A stretch of DNA of 64,000 nucleotides from Bromus sterilis (taxonomy: Eukaryota > Streptophyta > Magnoliopsida > Poales > Poaceae): assembly GCA_950022295.1 (NCBI GenBank), contig OX465600.1:313420031-313484030 (forward strand). Direction: 5' to 3'. Shown piece by piece: positions 59,668 through 64,000 of this stretch. Both the position numbers and the translations under genes were made by a program. The number at the start of each line of letters is the position of its first letter. The stretch's first letter is position 1. Under the pieces are notes generated by a model. The model was not told the origin of the DNA. It did no database searches and saw only the letters and a list, made by a program, of their open reading frames with translations.

Positions 59668-62627
59668 TCCTATTGATGATGCTTTCTTTGAACCTTGATT
59701 CTTCTTCTTGCTTCATGCCTATCTAAAGGCATAAAGGAAAGCGCTTATTGGGAGGCAACCCAAAATGTTTTTACTTTCAGTTTTTAGTGGTCTTGATGCT
59801 TGTTACTACTGTAGCAACATCATTGTATCTTTACTTTCAAGATTTGTGCCAAGTTTTTGCCTCTATTGACAAGAGATACAAAAGTTCTGACATGTTGTTC
59901 AGAAAGCATAATCTGTCTACCCCACGAAACAATTTGTGTAAAATCACCAAATCATATTTATGATCTGAATTTTTTGACAGTATGCTCTATACAATTGTTA
60001 TCCTACCAACAGTTCAAAGTTTTTTGATTTGAGCTACAGAAGTGCCCCAGAAATATTGGTTACTACCTATTGTTCTGTTTTTCCCAGATTCTGCCCTGTT
60101 TTACGCTTCTTCAGCTTTGCAAATCTTGCGCATGATTTTTCCTTCCAAAAACTTTTTAGCAATCTTGAAAAACAGTAGCCCTTGTTGAAAATCCTTATTT
60201 CCAGCAAAGGAAAATTAATTTATTATTGGTACTAACCGCTCTAATCAATTTATGATGAATTATGTATGAAGGGAGTTTTCAAGTGTGTGAAGTAAGATGA
60301 TGAAAGGAGATCCAGGAGTGTAAGAGCTTAAGCTTGGGGATGCCCCCATGCACCCCCAATAAATATTCAAGTAGACTCAAGCATCTAAGCTTGGGGATGC
60401 CCCCGCATCCCCTTCTTCATGAACAATCATAAGTTATCCTTCTCCACACAATATTTTTATCACTTCATGTGTTATGTGTTGTACTTGGAGCGTCTTGCAT
60501 TTACTTTTCAGTTTACTTTGCTTGGTTTACTTTTGTTTGTTGTTCATAAAAATTTGGACCATAGCATACCTTGTTTGGGAGAGAAACACGCTCCACTTTT
60601 GCCTAGAATGCTCATAGTTTTCACTTCTATCTTTGTTGAGTGTTCGTTCTTATTTCTAGCAGTTGTCATGTTTAGCTCTTAGTTTTCATGTTTATCTTTA
60701 AGAGCTTAGATTTAGATATTGTTTTTATTACTCTCTTGAGTTTCATGCATATCTTGTTTAGAGAGTTGGCCTATTGCACTGAATGTGTGTCTTACTTTGA
60801 GTAGGTAATCAAGGTTGATATTCTAGTTTAGTAGTAACTTGCAATAGTTTTGAGGTATTGTTTCGAGTAATGATTGGACTTATGTGTGTCAAGAGCTTAA
60901 GCCTATTAGTGATAGGTGTCGTATTTTGGTTCACCGTGCTTATTTTCGAAAACTACAAAAAATTGTTGAGAAATCTAGCTACTAAATGGATCGCTAACCT
61001 ATGGAGGGGTTGTAATATATAGAGTACCCTCACAATATCATGGGCCGAGGATGCGCAAGGATAACCAGGCCCCCATACACTCCTCTTAGGGTGCTTGTCC
61101 CTTTGTGAATCTCCTGACTAGATAGAGAGTTCCCGATAATAAGTGGATGAGTTCCTTTGACTAATGCGAGTATTCGATTCTTGGCACTTCCACCATCCAT
61201 ATTTTGCTAGCCTCTTTGGTACCGTGCATTGCCCTTTCTCACATTGAGAGTCGGTCCAAACTTCGCTGCTGCATCCAAACCATTGGCATGATGTGCTCTT
61301 TCATCATAAGCCTCATTATATCTTCCTCAAAACAGCCACCATATCTACCTACAAGGCATTTCGATAGCCTTTCCGAGATACATTGCCATGCAACATCCAT
61401 CTTCTCATGACTTGATCTTTCGTTGTCATACACGCTTTTGCTTGATCGTAGAGCCGCATGCTAGTTCGGCATTGACCTTATAATTTCTACATGACGTGCT
61501 AGTATCATTGCATATCCTACTACACTGGCAGGGGCATACATTTGCATACATCATGATATAGTTTTAGTTTTATTTATGAGTACCTTGTAAAAGTGTGTGA
61601 TCCTCTTCATTCTTGTAATACATAGAGTGTTTCCCTTAAAGTGAGGATAAGATCCCAAAGAGGACACAAATAATCCCAAAGAGTACATAATTAAAAGATC
61701 CCAAAGAGGACAAATGATAGATAAATAGAAAGAGCCAATGAGGCCACAAAAATACAAAACAAAATAAAAAATAGAATGAAATATAGGAAATAAAAAGGGA
61801 GAAGGGGGCAACACTACTATTCCTTTTTCAAGATCCACACTTGTGCTTCAAAGTACCACTTGTAGTTCATAGAGATTTTTCATATGATTCATGCATAACT
61901 ATGTGGGGACCCTTACACTATAGAACTTGGCTTGTATATTCAAATGATGAACCTCCTCAAAAGATCTCTAGGTATTCGTGAGCAAGCAAGTTGGATGCAC
62001 CCCCACTAGTTCCATTGGAGAGCTTTCATATACTCATAGCTCATTTGTGCATCCGTTGCATGGCAATCCCTACTCCTCACATCATATCTATCATTTGGCT
62101 TTCTCTCGCCTATGATTGTCCTCATTGAGGTGAGCCTTTCACACTTTTTTTACTCCCCCCCCCATCATTTTATTATCTTTGCCATTTAAGTGCCAACTAA
62201 TCTTTCTCGCGCTCATTCATTGCATGAGTGCTCGAAATCAAAAGGGAGAGGATCGAATTGACTTGTACCTAGCCGATGGTCTAGGAATGAGTCATAATAA
62301 CATTCCAAAAGAGACTAAGTATGAAATTTAGTAGATTGAGTTCTCAACAACTATTAAGTATTTTTTATGCTCTAAACCCATCTCCCACTTTCTTGCACGG
62401 GAACACCGATTGGAGACATTTGAGTCACGGACAGCGAGAGCTTCTTGCATCTTTATGTTCTTACTTTGCTAGTTTCAATACTATATATAGACTCTTGCTT
62501 GTTATTATCTTGACTTGAATTACATCTCTTGCTTGTTGTACTTTAAAGTTCAAATCTATGTTGGAAGCATGTCACCACATAAATTATCTTGGTTGTCATT
62601 TACCTACTCGAGGACGAGCAGGAGTTA

Positions 62628-62640
62628 AGCTTGGGGATGT
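62628..62640 (+). other. Polypurine tract of the Athila-like element
   Basis: AGCTTGGGGATGT lies immediately before TGATACATCCC, the LTR start. It is the third copy of this motif in the element. Confidence 0.7.
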
Positions 62641-63679
62641 TGATACATCCCAAACGTATCTATAATTTATGCTTGCTCCATGCTTCTTTTGGTGATATTG
62701 CTATATGTTTTGCTACACTTTCATATCATTTACAACATATTTTTGGACTAAGCTACTAATTCAGTGCCCGTGCCAGTTTCTATCTATTTTGTCCGTGCAT
62801 TGCAGAAAAAGGTCAAAAATAAAAGTGCTCGGAAAATTCTAAAAAAAATACTAAAAAATATCCACAACAGAAGACTCTGGAAGACCGAAGGGGGCCTCGA
62901 GGGGGTCAACCCCTGACCAAGCGCCTCCACGACTTGGCTAGGGGGGTGGTCGCGCCACCTGGCTGCCTGGGCCAGGGGGGCACCCCCCCCCTCAGGCCCC
63001 CCTTTGGCCTATATTTACCTCTCACTCCAAAAACCCTCGAGGAGACCCCTGCTTCGCGATTTCATCCATTGTTCCACCGCCCCCGCGATTCTGATCTTAG
63101 GATCGCATGAAGAACCTGTCCCGGCACCCTGGCGGAGGGAGGATTGACCTACGGAGGCTTCTCCATCACCATGATCGCCTCCGGGATGTGTCGTGAGTAG
63201 CCCCCCTTGGACCATGGTTCCATGACCAATATCTATGGGATGTCTTCTCTCCAATCTTGTGCCTCAATTCATAGACCTTGTGAGTTGTCCTACATGATCA
63301 AGGCACCTATGTATTAGTTCATGTTTTGGTATGCTGTGTTTGCTGGGATCCGATAGATTATGAAATTATGTTTAGTTTGTGATGAGTAATATATTTGGTT
63401 TACCTTTATATTTTAGTTCTTGAGTATTCTTGCATGTTCTCTGTTCTGTTTGTTACTTTGGCCAAGTAGTAGATTGCAACTCCAAGAGGGAGCGTTATTC
63501 ATGATTGTGGGTTCATGCCCCCTTGAGTGACAGAAACATGAGACTAGGGGATGTGTTGTTGCCACCAAGGACAAAACAGTGGTGGTTGTAACTGCGGTTG
63601 CACGGGTTGCTTACTTTACGCATAGTGTTAAGGCAGTTGTCTGTTGCTTTGAGCTTACAATTTGGTTGGGGCTCGCAAC
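62641..63679 (+). mobile_element. Athila/Sabrina-like 3' LTR, truncated
   Basis: It starts TGATACATCCCAAACGTATC and includes a C/G-rich stretch (62880-63010). A central part (63430-63560) matches 44320-44490. Downstream sequence seen at 44490-45009 is missing, because at 63680 the LTR start motif occurs again. So this copy is cut by a second element or by recombination. Confidence 0.65.
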
Positions 63680-64000
63680 TGATACGTCCCAAACGTATCT
63701 ATAATTTTTGCTTGTTCCATGCTTATATTGGTCACTTTGCTATATGTTTTGCTACACTTTCATATCTTTTTAATCATATTTGGACTAACCTACTAACTCA
63801 GTGCCCCAGTGCCAGTTTCTGTTTGCTGTTGTCCGTCCATTGCAGGAAAATAGCAATTATTAAAGTGCTCAGAAAAATCAGGAAAAAGCATATAAAAAAT
63901 CAGCAGTCAGGAAGACTCCAGAAGCCCGAAGGGGAGCGGGAGGGGTGCCCCCCTCACCAGGCGGGCCCCTGACGCGGCCTAGGGTGGGGCCACGCCACCT
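63680..64000 (+). mobile_element. Second LTR start of the same Athila-like family (runs off window)
   Basis: TGATACGTCCCAAACGTATC begins at 63680 and follows the first 320 bp of the LTR at 62641 with clear divergence (about 75-80% by eye). It has the same orientation. It is a separate element or solo LTR, not the partner of the first. Confidence 0.65.

Larger units (their letters stand above)
58673..62640 (+). mobile_element. Athila-like internal region with most of pol deleted
   Basis: About 4 kb lie between the PBS and the 3' LTR. Early sequence holds a gag start remnant (LPEDEILNFKQIDGENL, about 58875-58925), then a gag remnant and a protease-like domain. GGGAGGCAACCCAA (59750-59763) is a family landmark found after pol, so RT, RNase H and integrase are missing. 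The rest (59764-62620) is non-coding. The purine-rich AGCTTGGGGATG occurs three times: 60331, 60388 and, next to the LTR, 62628. Confidence 0.65.

Overview
The window looks like intergenic nuclear DNA from a large-genome grass, most likely the Triticeae (wheat, Aegilops, barley or rye). The evidence is nested long-LTR retrotransposons, tRNA-iMet and tRNA-Asp type primer binding sites, an Angela/BARE-like Copia LTR, a chromodomain Ty3 element and an Athila/Sabrina-like element. There are no bacterial features and no complete, confidently functional host gene. The nearest to one is a two-exon B3-domain fragment.

Layout. (1) 1-35809 is a tandem array of one non-autonomous, minus-strand, long-LTR element (LARD-like). 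It has four LTRs (about 4.8-5.8 kb each) alternating with three 1.54-kb non-coding internal domains, and the leftmost LTR is cut by the window edge. LTRs 1-3 carry a tandem duplication of about 965 bp that LTR4 lacks. (2) LTR2 is split at 8837-18192 by a Copia element with two 2110-bp LTRs that look identical and a badly decayed interior. (3) 35810-44034 is the right part of a plus-strand Ty3 chromovirus (Tekay-like): gag, protease, RT, RNase H, integrase and chromodomain with seven in-frame stops and three frameshifts, then a 3798-bp 3' LTR. Its gag frame is already open at the junction with the array, so the array probably sits inside its gag and its 5' LTR lies left of the window. (4) 44300-45010 is an Athila-like LTR fragment. 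(5) 45011-58530 is a low-copy-looking block. It holds CACTA-like subterminal motifs, a B3-domain gene fragment, three gene-like frames broken by single stops, a 57-codon frame, and a 6.1-kb higher-order tandem array (1.53-kb units made of four monomers of about 300 bp plus a 286-bp spacer). (6) 58531-63679 is an internally deleted Athila-like element that keeps only a gag remnant and a retropepsin-like domain. A second LTR start of the same family follows at 63680.

How the parts relate. The order of nesting is Copia in LARD array in chromovirus. The LARD and the chromovirus share the sequence next to the polypurine tract and the same LTR architecture, so the chromovirus lineage is a plausible source of enzymes for the LARD. 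The Copia element must also have been moved in trans, because its LTRs look young while its polyprotein is dead. All sequence comparisons here were made by eye.
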